In this document: positions 1 through 8,675 of the stretch, in pieces
How the letters are laid out: every line of letters starts with the position of its first letter
How positions within the stretch are numbered: the first letter of the stretch is position 1
Notes under the pieces: generated by a model
The model's database searches: none
Told to the model about the DNA's origin: nothing
Seen by the model: only the letters and a program-made list of their open reading frames with translations
DNA from: Thermaceae bacterium
GTDB lineage: Bacteria; Deinococcota; Deinococci; Deinococcales; Marinithermaceae
Assembly: GCA_026989475.1 (NCBI GenBank)
Contig: JALSJG010000146.1
Coordinates: forward strand, 1 to 16,452
Reading direction: 5' to 3'
Length of the DNA: 16,452 nt
Program-made: the position numbers and the translations under genes

Positions 1-411
1 CGGCCGGGCCGCGCTCATCCAGACCGCGGCGGCGGCGGCCTCCTCCCCCCGGGCGAGGAGCTCGTGGACCACGTACCCGCCCATGCTGGCCCCGAGGAGG
101 TAAAAGGGCAGGCCGGGAAAGCGGGCCCGGAGCCAGGCGAGGAGCCGGGGCGCTTCCTCGATCGAGGCGAGCTGGGCCTCGACGATCCGGCGCTTATCCT
201 TGAAGACCTCGCTTCCGTCTCCCCGCTCGCCGTGGTGAAGGGCGTCCGGGTGCAGGGTGGCGAGGCCGAGCTCGTGGAGGGGGGTGGCGAGCTCGGCGGT
301 GCGCTCCTTGCTGCCCCCGGCGCCGTGCAAAAAGAGCACCGCGCCCACCGGTCGCGCGGGCGAGATCAAGAGGGCGGGGATGCCCTCAACCGCGAGGCGT
401 TCCTTCGTCAT
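1..411 (-). CDS. alpha/beta hydrolase, 3' end cut by window edge
   Basis: First 137 codons of a serine hydrolase of the alpha/beta fold (dienelactone hydrolase / YjfP-like branch); the gene continues beyond base 1. Visible motifs are the oxyanion-hole strand VLFLHGAGG (residues 25-33) and the nucleophile elbow GASMGG with Ser109. The acid and histidine of the triad would lie in the missing part. The ATG at 411 is supported by a good GGAGG ribosome site at 416-420 on the minus strand, inside the 3' end of the upstream hydrolase gene, so the two genes overlap by 26 nt. It is third in the prs-hydrolase-hydrolase operon. The sequence shows no signal peptide, so a cytoplasmic esterase or lyase-type hydrolase is expected. 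The substrate cannot be told. The fold call is firm. Confidence 0.85.
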   Translation of the reverse strand, partial: MTKERLAVEGIPALLISPARPVGAVLFLHGAGGSKERTAELATPLHELGLATLHPDALHHGERGDGSEVFKDKRRIVEAQLASIEEAPRLLAWLRARFPGLPFYLLGASMGGYVVHELLARGEEAAAAAVWMSAARP

Positions 412-1069
412 TGGGCCTCCAGGCGGAAAGCCAGCCGGCGGCGGCCTCGGCCATCCCCGGGGTGAGCTCGTGGCCGGCGCCCGCCACCTTCAAGAGGCCA
501 AGCCGGCCCGGGTGGCGGGCGTAGGCGGGGCGAAGGCTCTCGAGCGTGTGCTCGACGAGCTCGAGGGCGACGATCTCGTCATCCTCACCGTGGATTTGGA
601 GCAGGGCCGTGGGGGGGTAGGCGTTGGCGCGGGCTAGCGGGCTCTCCGCGCCTTCAGGTAGGGGCACGTTGGGGATCGCCCCCATGCCAAAAAGCGCCGC
701 CGCCACCGGACGGGCGAGCCTTCGGCTGATGAGTTCATGCCAGACGTAGGCCCCCATCGAGAACCCGGCGGCGTAAAGGGGCAGGCCGTGTTCCGTCTGC
801 CAGCGGGGAACCGCCTCGGCGAGCTCGGGGATCCAGTCGGCCACCACTTGCGCGGCGTGGGCCGCGAGCGCCTCCCAGTCGTCGGTGGGGAAGCCCTCGG
901 GCCGGGCCCGCGGGCCGTGGTCCGGGGCCGCGGGGAGGACGACCACGAAACCCGACCTCAGAAAAACGGGGACCGCCGCCTCCAGGTAGCCGGGGTCGGA
1001 GGCGTAACCGTGCAGGAAGACGAGGAGCCCGCGGGGCGGCTCTTCGGGAATGCGGGTCAGGGCTTCCAT
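386..1069 (-). CDS. alpha/beta hydrolase, carboxylesterase/phospholipase type
   Basis: A 227-residue cytoplasmic serine hydrolase resembling the Abhydrolase_2/YpfH esterases. The oxyanion segment LVFLHGYASDPG starts at residue 16, the nucleophile elbow is GFSMG with Ser104, the acid is Asp163 or Asp164 in IHGEDDEIV, and the histidine is His200 in GAGHE, so the triad is complete. The ATG at 1069 lies two bases after the prs stop codon (TAG, 1074-1072) with no ribosome site of its own, which points to reinitiation after prs. Its own end overlaps the next hydrolase by 26 nt. The same reading frame stays open antisense to prs, but only this segment carries a recognisable protein. The natural substrate is unknown; a short-chain ester or lipid ester is likely from the family. 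Confidence 0.88.
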   Translation of the reverse strand: MEALTRIPEEPPRGLLVFLHGYASDPGYLEAAVPVFLRSGFVVVLPAAPDHGPRARPEGFPTDDWEALAAHAAQVVADWIPELAEAVPRWQTEHGLPLYAAGFSMGAYVWHELISRRLARPVAAALFGMGAIPNVPLPEGAESPLARANAYPPTALLQIHGEDDEIVALELVEHTLESLRPAYARHPGRLGLLKVAGAGHELTPGMAEAAAGWLSAWRPNDEGTPRG

Positions 1070-1071
1070 GG

Positions 1072-2013
1072 CTAGCGGAAGAGCGCCGAGACCGACTCGC
1101 CCCGGTGGATGCGCCAGATCGCCTCGGCGAAGAGCGGCCCCACCGGGAGCACCTTGAGCTTTTCCGGCAAGGGTTCTGGAGGCGGGCAGGTGTCGGTGGC
1201 CGCCACCTCCCGGATCGGGCTCTTTTGGATGCGCTCGAGCGCCGGCCCCACGTAGACCCCGTGGGCCACGGCGGCGTAGACCTCCCGGGCGCCGTGCTCG
1301 ATCAAGGTCTCGGCGGCCTTGACCAGGGAGCCCGCGGTGGAGACCTCGTCGTCCACGATAAGGGCGATCTTGCCCCGGACGTCCCCCACCAGGCTGCGGG
1401 CCTTTACCTGGGTGTCGGTGATCCGCTCCTTTTCGATGAAGGCGAGGGGCAAGGAGAGCCGTTTCGCCACCGCGCTCGCCCGCTTGATCCCGCCGGCGTC
1501 GGTGGCGACGACCACGGCGTGATCGAGCTCCTCGAGCCGGGTGGCGAAGTGGTTCGCGATCACCGTCTCGGCCGAGAGGTGATCGAGGGGGATCTTGAAA
1601 AACCCGTGCACCTGCGGCGAGTGCAGGGTCATGGTGAGCACCCGGTCGGCTCCAGCGGTCTCGATCAGATCGGCGATCAGCCGGGCCGCGATGGAGATCC
1701 GGGGCTCGTCCTTCTTGTCGCTTCTGGCGTAGGAGAAGTAGGGGATCACCGCGGTCACCCGGTGGGCGCTCGCTCCCTTGGCGGCGTCGATCATCATCAG
1801 AAGCTCGAAGAGGTGGTCCTGGACCGGGGGGGTGAGCGACTGCACGATGAAGACGTCGGCCTCCCTGAGCGACTCCTCGAAGCGCACGAAGAGGTTGTCG
1901 TTGGCGAACTTTTGGGTGGTGCTCCTTCCTAGGGGGAGGTCCAGGGCTTCGGCGATGGATCGCGCGAGTTCCGGGTTCGAGCGGCCGGAGAAGACCTTGA
2001 GGGGACGCTCCAT
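1072..2013 (-). CDS. prs: ribose-phosphate pyrophosphokinase (PRPP synthase)
   Basis: Makes PRPP from ribose 5-phosphate and ATP, the precursor for purine, pyrimidine, NAD, His and Trp synthesis. At 313 residues it matches the family length. The ATP-site region (SYARSDKK, residues 94-101), the GFF-IP-DHL segment (137-146), the TDAGG loop (171-175) and the PRPP-binding loop IVDDEVSTAGS (219-229) are visible. The usual signature begins Asp-Leu-His; here it reads Thr129-Leu130-His131, and the classical SDGE turn reads NDNL (38-41). These are lineage variants of the Thermus type rather than damage, because the rest is intact. I chose ATG 2013: the upstream extension covers the promoter, and a -10 box (TATGCT, 2029-2024) lies 10 nt before it. 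It is divergent from the ykgJ-pyrG operon, which also serves nucleotide synthesis, and is followed two bases later by a hydrolase. Confidence 0.95.
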   Translation of the reverse strand: MERPLKVFSGRSNPELARSIAEALDLPLGRSTTQKFANDNLFVRFEESLREADVFIVQSLTPPVQDHLFELLMMIDAAKGASAHRVTAVIPYFSYARSDKKDEPRISIAARLIADLIETAGADRVLTMTLHSPQVHGFFKIPLDHLSAETVIANHFATRLEELDHAVVVATDAGGIKRASAVAKRLSLPLAFIEKERITDTQVKARSLVGDVRGKIALIVDDEVSTAGSLVKAAETLIEHGAREVYAAVAHGVYVGPALERIQKSPIREVAATDTCPPPEPLPEKLKVLPVGPLFAEAIWRIHRGESVSALFR

Positions 2014-2022
2014 TCCGGCAGG

Positions 2023-2029
2023 TAGCATA
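2023..2029. promoter_or_regulatory. overlapping divergent -10 boxes, prs and ykgJ
   Basis: Only 22 bases separate the divergent starts at 2013 and 2036. On the plus strand TAGCAT (2023-2028) lies 7 nt before GTG 2036. On the minus strand TATGCT (2029-2024) lies 10 nt before ATG 2013. Both fit TANNNT and share five base pairs. Neither start has a Shine-Dalgarno, so leaderless or nearly leaderless transcripts are expected. No good -35 is visible on either side. Confidence 0.55.
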
Positions 2030-2035
2030 GCACGG

Positions 2036-2731
2036 GTGGACGCCGTCGCCCGTGCCCACGCCGGCTTCGATCGCTTCCTCACCGACTACTTGAGGGAAAG
2101 CGGTTTCGTTCCAAGCTGCCGCGCGGGCTGCTTTTTCTGCTGCTACGGCTGGGTGGAGGCAAGCCTCGGCGAGGCCGAGCGGGTGCTCGCCCACGCCCCC
2201 GCCGAGGCCCGGGCGCGGGCCATTGCCGAAGGGAGGCGGCGGGCCCGCCTCCTCGCCCGGGCCAAGGATGATCCCCGGCTCCCCGAGCGCCACTTCCTTT
2301 CGCGTTCGCCCTGCCCCCTCCTCGAGGGCGGGCGTTGCGCGGTCTACGAGGCGCGGCCCTTCGCCTGCCGGGGGGTGCTCACCGACCTCGACCCCGCCTA
2401 CTGCGCCCCCGGGGCGGTGCGAAGGATGCCAGGCCGGGAGCGGCGCCGCTACCGCGCGCGGCTCGATCCCCGCCGCCACGGCCCCGAGCACTACCTCCGC
2501 CTCCCCAAGGAGGAGGCCCGAAGGCGGTTCTTCCGGCTCCTGGCCGAGGAGGCGCGGGCAAGGGGTTTCACCCTTTCCGGGGAGCTTTCGGTCCTCCTCT
2601 ACCTCCCCCAGCACCCGCCCTTTAAAAAGGCGATGGAGCAGGGTCCGCGCGCGGTCCGGGCCTACCTGGCCCGCCGCCGGCTCCTCGGGGGCGCTCACGG
2701 GGTTTGGCTTAGACTGGGGTCCCGGAGGTAA
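2036..2731 (+). CDS. YkgJ-family cysteine-cluster protein
   Basis: A 231-residue protein of the UPF0153/YkgJ family, proposed to chelate zinc or iron; its biochemical role is not established. The eight conserved cysteines are C28, C32, C35, C36 (pattern CxxxCxxCC), C93, C101, C111 and C123, including the CAVYEARPFACRG block. The C-terminal half is Arg-rich. I chose GTG 2036 because it follows a -10 box (TAGCAT, 2023-2028) by 7 nt and because sequence upstream belongs to prs on the other strand. The stop TAA (2729-2731) sits directly behind the pyrG ribosome site, and pyrG starts 4 nt later, so the two are cotranscribed and probably translationally coupled. A link with nucleotide synthesis is suggested only by position. 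Confidence 0.85.
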   Translation: MDAVARAHAGFDRFLTDYLRESGFVPSCRAGCFFCCYGWVEASLGEAERVLAHAPAEARARAIAEGRRRARLLARAKDDPRLPERHFLSRSPCPLLEGGRCAVYEARPFACRGVLTDLDPAYCAPGAVRRMPGRERRRYRARLDPRRHGPEHYLRLPKEEARRRFFRLLAEEARARGFTLSGELSVLLYLPQHPPFKKAMEQGPRAVRAYLARRRLLGGAHGVWLRLGSRR

Positions 2732-2735
2732 GGGG

Positions 2736-4372
<1,637 letters not shown>

Positions 4373-4376
<4 letters not shown>

Positions 4377-5431
4377 CGGTAGAGCTCGGCGAACTGGCGG
4401 GCGGTGCGGCCGGAGTAGCCCCGGCCCTCGCCGGCGAACCGCAGGGCTTCGGCCCGGATCTTCTCGTCGAGCGGCCGCCCCAGGTGGAGGGCGACCGCCT
4501 CCAGGTAGCGGGCCTGGTCGAAGGGCGGGAAGGTGATCACCACCCCGAAGCGGTCGGCGAGCGAGCGGAGCTCTTCGGCGGTGTCCCAGGCGGCCGGGCC
4601 CTCGCGGTCGGCCCAGGCCTCCCGCACCAGGTTGCGGCGGTTGCTGGTGGCGAGGATCCAGGTGTTTTGGGGCCTGGCAAAAAGCGAGCCCTCAAGCAGA
4701 CTTTTCAGCTTCGCCATACGCTCGTCCTGGGGCTCGAAAGCGAGGTCGTCGAGGAAGAGGACAAAGCGGTAGGGAAGCCCCTCGAGCTCCTCGTAGAGCT
4801 CGGGCAGGTGGAAAAGCCCCTCGGGAAAAAGCTCGACGAAGCGAAGCCCCCGCTCGGCGTAAGCGAAGAGCAGAGCCCGGGCGGCGGTGGACTTGCCGCT
4901 TCCCCTTGCGCCATAAAGCAGCGTGGGGGGGACCGGCTTGCCCGAGAGGAAGCGCTCCGCGAGCCGAGCGAGCTTTTTCTTCTGGGCTTCGTAGCCGACG
5001 AGGGCGTCAAGATCCGCGGGTTCTGGGCGCTTTACGACCTCGAGCCGGTCGTTCCAGACGAAGGCCGTGTGGCAGACGAAGGGGGCCCGGCCGTATCGGC
5101 GGTAGACCCCGGCGAGCTCGCGGGCCCCACCCTCTTCCAGCACCTTGAGGGCGGCCCACTCCCCCTCGGTCGCCACCCTCACGCCGAGATCGGCGAGCGG
5201 ATGGCGCTGCCGGAGCTCCTCGCGGAGCTCCCGAAGCCGGATGAGCTCCGCCTCCACCAGCGAGAGCAAGCCGGGCGGCTCGCCGGCGATCAGGACCCGG
5301 GAAAGCTTTCGGGCGGAGAGCAGGGCCTGGGCCAGGGCCCAGCCCCAGGGCTCGCCGTGGGGGAGGTCGAACCGGAGCGCGAGCGCGCTGGGGTCGCCTT
5401 CCAAGAGGGCGCGGTCGAGCGGGACCAGCAC
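4373..5431 (-). CDS. DUF815-family AAA ATPase
   Basis: A 352-residue P-loop ATPase of the DUF815 family, which is widespread but of unsettled function. The N-terminal 145 residues are family-specific. Walker A is GARGSGKS (174-181), Walker B is FVLFLDDL (223-230), and a sensor-like ATSNRRN follows with the C-terminal small domain. The start is GTG 5431: a -10 box TAGGAT (5443-5438) lies 6 nt before it and there is no Shine-Dalgarno; the ATG at 5439 is out of frame. It lies 23 nt downstream of tRNA-Lys on the same strand, so readthrough from the tRNA promoter could add to its own promoter. Its stop codon shares CTAG with the pyrG stop. Confidence 0.88.
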
Positions 5432-5437
5432 GCGCCC

Positions 5438-5443
5438 ATCCTA
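5438..5443 (-). promoter_or_regulatory. -10 box of the DUF815 gene, leaderless
   Basis: TAGGAT on the minus strand, 6 nt before GTG 5431, in the 23-nt gap after tRNA-Lys. The spacing puts the transcript start at or next to the start codon. A T6 tract (minus strand, 5453-5448) between the tRNA and this box could help end the tRNA transcript. Confidence 0.5.
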
Positions 5444-5454
5444 AACGAAAAAAG

Positions 5455-5531
5455 TGGTGGGCCCTGCAGGACTCGAACCTGCAACCCACCGATTAAGAGT
5501 CGGTTGCTCTACCAAATTGAGCTAAGGGCCC
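5455..5531 (-). tRNA. tRNA-Lys, anticodon CTT
   Basis: A complete 77-nt cloverleaf on the minus strand. The acceptor stem is GGGCCCT/AGGGCCC (perfect), the D stem GCTC/GAGC, the anticodon stem ACCGA/TCGGT with loop CTCTTAA, and the T stem GCAGG/CCTGC with loop TTCGAGT. Loop positions 34-36 are CTT, which reads AAG, so this is tRNA-Lys. Discriminator A73 and the CCA end are encoded (5458-5455). It is preceded by a strong promoter and followed by the DUF815 gene. Confidence 0.97.
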
Positions 5532-5552
5532 ATGGCCTAGCGGCCAAGCTTT

Positions 5553-5581
5553 ACTTTAGCCTTACCCGAGGGCCCCGTCAA
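5553..5581 (-). promoter_or_regulatory. sigma-A promoter of tRNA-Lys
   Basis: On the minus strand TTGACG (5581-5576), a 17-nt spacer, then TAAAGT (5558-5553). This is a near-consensus housekeeping promoter with optimal spacing. Transcription would start near 5546, about 15 nt before the tRNA 5' end at 5531. The -35 box begins one base after the stop of the decayed permease gene. Confidence 0.85.
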
Positions 5582-5582
5582 G

Positions 5583-6486
5583 CTATAGCCCGAGCCCGAG
5601 TACCGGCGCCGCCTGGGTGAGGGCGTAGAGGACGAGAAAGCGCCGGCGGTCCGTGCGCCCTTTAGAAAAAGCCTTAGCGCGATCGGGTTGGCCATCGAAG
5701 CCACGGGTGCGCCGAACCCGCCGACGTTTACCCCCCAAAGGAGCACTTTCCAAGAGGCGGTCAAGGGAGCCAGGAAGATCGCCGCCGGTGCCTTGCTGAG
5801 GACTCGGCAGGGGCCCATCGAGAGGGCGAAGCGGGCGGGGAGCAGGGTCTCGGGGTTGTCCACGAGCAGGAAGAAGGCGGCGAAGGTGAGAAGCAGCCCG
5901 TAGTCCACCCGGGAGGGTGACGAGAATCACCCCGAAAAGCGCCGCGAGCACGGGCAGGGGAGTGGAGACCCGGCCCTCCTCCGGTGGGCCGGGAGAAAAA
6001 GCGCAGTCGCCGCCAGGGCCAGGAAAAACCCTCCGGCAAGGGGGAGCACGGCTGCGAAAAAGGCGGTGGGGGAGAGGTTGTAGTACCAGTAGAGGTAGAG
6101 GTTTTGGGGGTTTCCGAAGGGGGTGAGGGCACTCCCCGCGTTGGCGGCGACGATCAGGAGGGCGGCGAGCTCCGCCCTTTTCTGTCCGAGCGCGAGCGGC
6201 ATCGCCGCGAAGAGGGCGGCGTCGTTGGTGACGAGGGAGGCGGGCAAGAAGGTCCCGAGCACCCGCTTGGGGCCGAGGGCCTTTCCCGCTTCGAGACGGC
6301 GGGCGAGGGCTTCGAAGACCCCTATTGCTCGAGCGCCTTGGTGGCGGTAAAGAGCAGCCAGGGAAGGTAGAGGAGCTCGAGCTCATCGGGGCTGAATTGC
6401 GGCCAGGCGCCCCGGAGCGGGGTGGTAAGCACGAGCCCGAGGACGGCGAGGAAAAGGAACGCCTCGCGAAAAAATAGGCGCCCCAC
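5583..6486 (-). pseudogene. SLC13/ArsB-type anion permease, multiply frameshifted
   Basis: Remains of a polytopic ion permease of the ArsB/NhaD/SLC13 (YbiR-like) superfamily. Pieces in different frames run in the correct order: an N-terminal helix piece from GTG 6486 that stops at TAG 6324-6322; a middle piece with LVTNDAALFAAMPLA and NAGSALTPFGNPQNLYLYW; a short piece with LPVLAALFGVILVTLP; a piece with DYGLLLTFAAFFLLVDN and WGVNVGGFGAPVASMAN; and the end LYALTQAAPVLGLGL with stop at 5585-5583. At least four frameshifts lie near 6330-6322, 6000-5975, 5912-5906 and 5660-5640. The -10 box TAGGGT (6498-6493) 6 nt before the GTG is still present. Substrate of the ancestral transporter cannot be told. 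Flanking genes are intact, which favours true decay over sequencing error. Confidence 0.85.
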
Positions 6487-6492
6487 GCCTCT

Positions 6493-6498
6493 ACCCTA
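6493..6498 (-). promoter_or_regulatory. -10 box of the permease pseudogene
   Basis: TAGGGT on the minus strand, 6 nt before GTG 6486, the same leaderless spacing as several intact genes here. It overlaps the downstream arm of the inverted repeat that follows the superoxide dismutase gene. Confidence 0.4.
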
Positions 6499-6530
6499 AG
6501 GCGCGGGGCGCGGGACGTTTGAGCCTTAGG
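6495..6530 (-). repeat. 8-bp inverted repeat over the sodA stop, possible terminator
   Basis: CCTAAGGC (6495-6502) and GCCTTAGG (6523-6530) are perfect complements with a 20-nt GC-rich loop. The distal arm contains the sodA stop codon TAA. A hairpin here could end or stabilise the sodA mRNA, but no T-tract follows, so a classic intrinsic terminator is not shown. Confidence 0.4.
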
Positions 6531-7155
6531 AGAGCGACTTCTTTGCCGCCTGGTACTTGGCTTCGGCGACCTCGAAGTTGACCACGTTCCAAAACGCCTG
6601 GATGTATTCGGGTCGACGGTTTTGGTACTTGAGGTAGTAGGCGTGCTCCCAGACGTCGAGCCCGAGCACCGGGATGAAGCCTTCCATCACCGGGTTGTCC
6701 TGGTTCGGGGTGGAGAAGACGTGGAGCTTGCCAAAGGCGTCGAGGGCGAGCCAGGCCCACCCGGAGCCGAAGCGGGTGGCGGCCGCCTTGTTGAACTTCT
6801 CCTTGAAGGCCTCAAAGGAGCCGAAGGTTGCCTCGATCGCCGATTTGAGTTCACCCACCGGTTCCTTGGGGCCGCCCGGGGTGAGGATCTCCCAAAAGAG
6901 GCTGTGGTTGAGGTGGCCGCCGCCGTTATTCCGCACCGCGGTGCGGATCTCTTCGGGCAGGGCGGCCAGGTTCCCAACCAGGGTCTCGGCCTCGTACTTG
7001 TGCAGGTAGTCGTACTTTTCGAGCGCCGCGTTCAGGTTGTTGACGTAGCCGCCGTGGTGCTTGGTGTGGTGGATCTCCATGGTGCGGGCGTCGATGTGGG
7101 GCTCGAGCGCGTCGTAGGGATAGGGCAGTTCAGGAAGCTTGAACGGGTACGGCAT
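6526..7155 (-). CDS. sodA: manganese superoxide dismutase
   Basis: Converts superoxide to oxygen and hydrogen peroxide; cytoplasmic, no signal peptide. The 209 residues are close to the Thermus thermophilus enzyme. The metal ligands are His29 (MEIHHTKHH), His84 (NNGGGHLNHSLFW), Asp167 and His171 (LDVWEHAYYLKYQNRR). Gly in the NNGGGH motif and Gln152 in the STPNQDNP motif are the arrangement typical of Mn-type rather than Fe-type enzymes. The start ATG 7155 follows a GGAGGTGA ribosome site and the N-terminus MPYPFKLP matches the family. A -10 box TATATT (7178-7173) lies upstream. It is followed by an inverted repeat and then the decayed permease, and preceded by fumC on the same strand. Confidence 0.97.
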   Translation of the reverse strand: MPYPFKLPELPYPYDALEPHIDARTMEIHHTKHHGGYVNNLNAALEKYDYLHKYEAETLVGNLAALPEEIRTAVRNNGGGHLNHSLFWEILTPGGPKEPVGELKSAIEATFGSFEAFKEKFNKAAATRFGSGWAWLALDAFGKLHVFSTPNQDNPVMEGFIPVLGLDVWEHAYYLKYQNRRPEYIQAFWNVVNFEVAEAKYQAAKKSLS

Positions 7156-7172
7156 ACTTCACCTCCAGCTTC

Positions 7173-7178
7173 AATATA
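7173..7178 (-). promoter_or_regulatory. -10 box of sodA
   Basis: TATATT on the minus strand, 17 nt before ATG 7155, leaving room for a short leader that holds the GGAGG ribosome site. No good -35 is visible at 17-18 nt; that position falls inside a 6-bp inverted repeat, so regulated transcription is possible. Confidence 0.5.
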
Positions 7179-7185
7179 AGCGCCT

Positions 7186-7206
7186 GGGCACGGGTGAAGT
7201 GTGCCC
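7186..7206. repeat. inverted repeat GGGCAC-N9-GTGCCC upstream of sodA
   Basis: Perfect 6-bp arms at 7186-7191 and 7201-7206 in the 74-nt gap between fumC and sodA. The repeat covers where the sodA -35 region should be. It may be an operator or the stem of a fumC terminator; no T-tract follows, and the sequence alone does not decide. Confidence 0.4.
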
Positions 7207-7229
7207 CGGCACCGAAATCCGAGCGGGCT

Positions 7230-8624
7230 TTAGGGGATTCCCGGCTCGGTCATCCGCCAGGGGTCGAGGAGCTTATTGATCGCTTCCTCGGGAAGGATCC
7301 TCTCCTCGAGGAGGAGCTGGCGGATCGTCTTGTTCTCGGCCATGGCCCGCTTGGCGAGCTCGGCCGCCTTGTCGTAGCCGATCACCGGCACCAGACTGGT
7401 GACCATGGCCAGCGACCACTCGACGTAGCTTTCGGCCTTTTCCTTGTTGGCCTTCATGCCGCGGACGGCCTTCTCGGCGAAGACCCGGGTGGCGTTGCCC
7501 AGCCAGCGGATCGACTCCAGGAGGTTCTTCGCGATCACCGGCATCATCACGTTCAGGTCGAGGTTGCCGTGGGTGTTCGAGATCTGGACCGCGGTGGCGT
7601 TGCCAATGGCCTGGGCGGCCACCATCATCAGCGCCTCGTTCATCACCGGGTTGACCTTGCCGGGCATGATCGAGGAGCCGGGCTGGACCGCCGGGAGCTG
7701 GATCTCGGCGAGGCCGCAGCGGGGGCCGGAGTTCAGCCAGCGGATGTCGTTGGCGATCTTCATGAGGCTCGTGGCTACGGTGGCGAGCTGGCCGGCGAGC
7801 TCGGTGGCGGCGTCTTTTGCGTGCTGGGCCTCGAAGTGGTTTTCCGCCTCGCGGAAGGGGAGGCCGAAGCGCTTCGCGAGCTTTTCCGCCACCCGGCGGC
7901 CGAACTCGGGGTGGGTGTTGATCCCGGTACCGACCGCGGTACCGCCCTGGGCAAGCTCGTAGAGCCGGGGCAGGACCGACTCCAGCCGCTCGATCGAGAG
8001 CTCCACCTGCCTTGCCCAGCCGCTCGCCTCCTGGCCGAGGCGGATCGGGGTCGCGTCCATCAGGTGGGTGCGGCCGATCTTGACGATCTCGTCCCACTCC
8101 TCGGCCTTCTCGGCGAGGGCGTCCCGAAGCTCCCGGAGGGCGGGGAGGAGCACTTCGTGGAGCTCGAGCGCGGCGGAGACGTGGATTGCGGTGGGGATGG
8201 TGTCGTTCGAGGACTGGCCCTTGTTGACGTGGTCGTTGGGGTGGACCGGCTCCTTGCCGCCGCGTCGGCCGGTGAGGATCTCGTTGGCCCGGCCGGCGAT
8301 CACCTCGTTCGCGTTCATGTTGGTCGAGGTGCCGGAGCCGGTCTGGAAGATGTCCACCACGAACTGGTCGTCGAGCTTCCCCTCGATCACCTCCTCGGCC
8401 GCCTGCAAAATCGCCTTGGCCCGTTCCTCGTCGAGGAGGCCGAGCTCGAGGTTGGTCTCGGCGGCGGCGTATTTGATCGCCCCCAGGGCCTTGATGAAGG
8501 TGCGGGGGAAGCGCAGGCCGCTGATGGGGAAGTTCTCCACCGCCCGCTGGGTCTGGGCGCCGTAGTAGGCGTCGGCGGGGACTTTAAGCTCGCCCAGCGA
8601 GTCCCGCTCGATGCGGTACTTCAT
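7230..8624 (-). CDS. fumC: fumarate hydratase, class II
   Basis: Interconverts fumarate and malate in the TCA cycle; iron-independent, oxygen-stable class, active as a cytoplasmic homotetramer. The 464 residues match E. coli FumC (467). The N-terminal family block (DSLGELKVPADAYYGAQTQ), the GSGTSTNMNANEV segment, TAIHVSAALEL, and the signature GSSIMPGKVNP with catalytic Ser317 are all visible. The ATG at 8624 is chosen over the in-frame ATG at 8645 because GGAGGTGG lies just before it and because the family N-terminus starts there. A -10 box TAAAAT (8649-8644) precedes the ribosome site. It is followed by sodA on the same strand, which appears to have its own promoter. Confidence 0.97.
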   Translation of the reverse strand: MKYRIERDSLGELKVPADAYYGAQTQRAVENFPISGLRFPRTFIKALGAIKYAAAETNLELGLLDEERAKAILQAAEEVIEGKLDDQFVVDIFQTGSGTSTNMNANEVIAGRANEILTGRRGGKEPVHPNDHVNKGQSSNDTIPTAIHVSAALELHEVLLPALRELRDALAEKAEEWDEIVKIGRTHLMDATPIRLGQEASGWARQVELSIERLESVLPRLYELAQGGTAVGTGINTHPEFGRRVAEKLAKRFGLPFREAENHFEAQHAKDAATELAGQLATVATSLMKIANDIRWLNSGPRCGLAEIQLPAVQPGSSIMPGKVNPVMNEALMMVAAQAIGNATAVQISNTHGNLDLNVMMPVIAKNLLESIRWLGNATRVFAEKAVRGMKANKEKAESYVEWSLAMVTSLVPVIGYDKAAELAKRAMAENKTIRQLLLEERILPEEAINKLLDPWRMTEPGIP

Positions 8625-8643
8625 CGTTCCACCTCCGGGTGGC

Positions 8644-8649
8644 ATTTTA
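8644..8649 (-). promoter_or_regulatory. -10 box of fumC
   Basis: TAAAAT on the minus strand, 19 nt before ATG 8624, with the GGAGG ribosome site between. The 51-nt gap to the upstream NTF2-like gene has no convincing -35, so this is a tentative call from the -10 and spacing only. Confidence 0.4.
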
Positions 8650-8675
8650 GGCCTTCCCTTTGGGGCAGCTTGTCC

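Noticed and set aside
1070..2698. Long open minus-strand extension of the hydrolase frame through prs and ykgJ
   Set aside because: The extension is Arg/Pro/Gly-rich with no domain and lies in the shadow of prs and ykgJ; the hydrolase motif begins at ATG 1069.
2705..2720. TAGACT (2710-2715) as a separate pyrG promoter
   Set aside because: Fits TANNNT but has no -35 and lies inside ykgJ; tight spacing makes cotranscription the simpler reading.
5583..6486. Sequencing errors as the cause of the broken permease frame
   Set aside because: Not excluded, but four shifts in 0.9 kb while neighbours on both sides are intact, plus a second decayed gene with motif mutations and a deletion, favour real decay.
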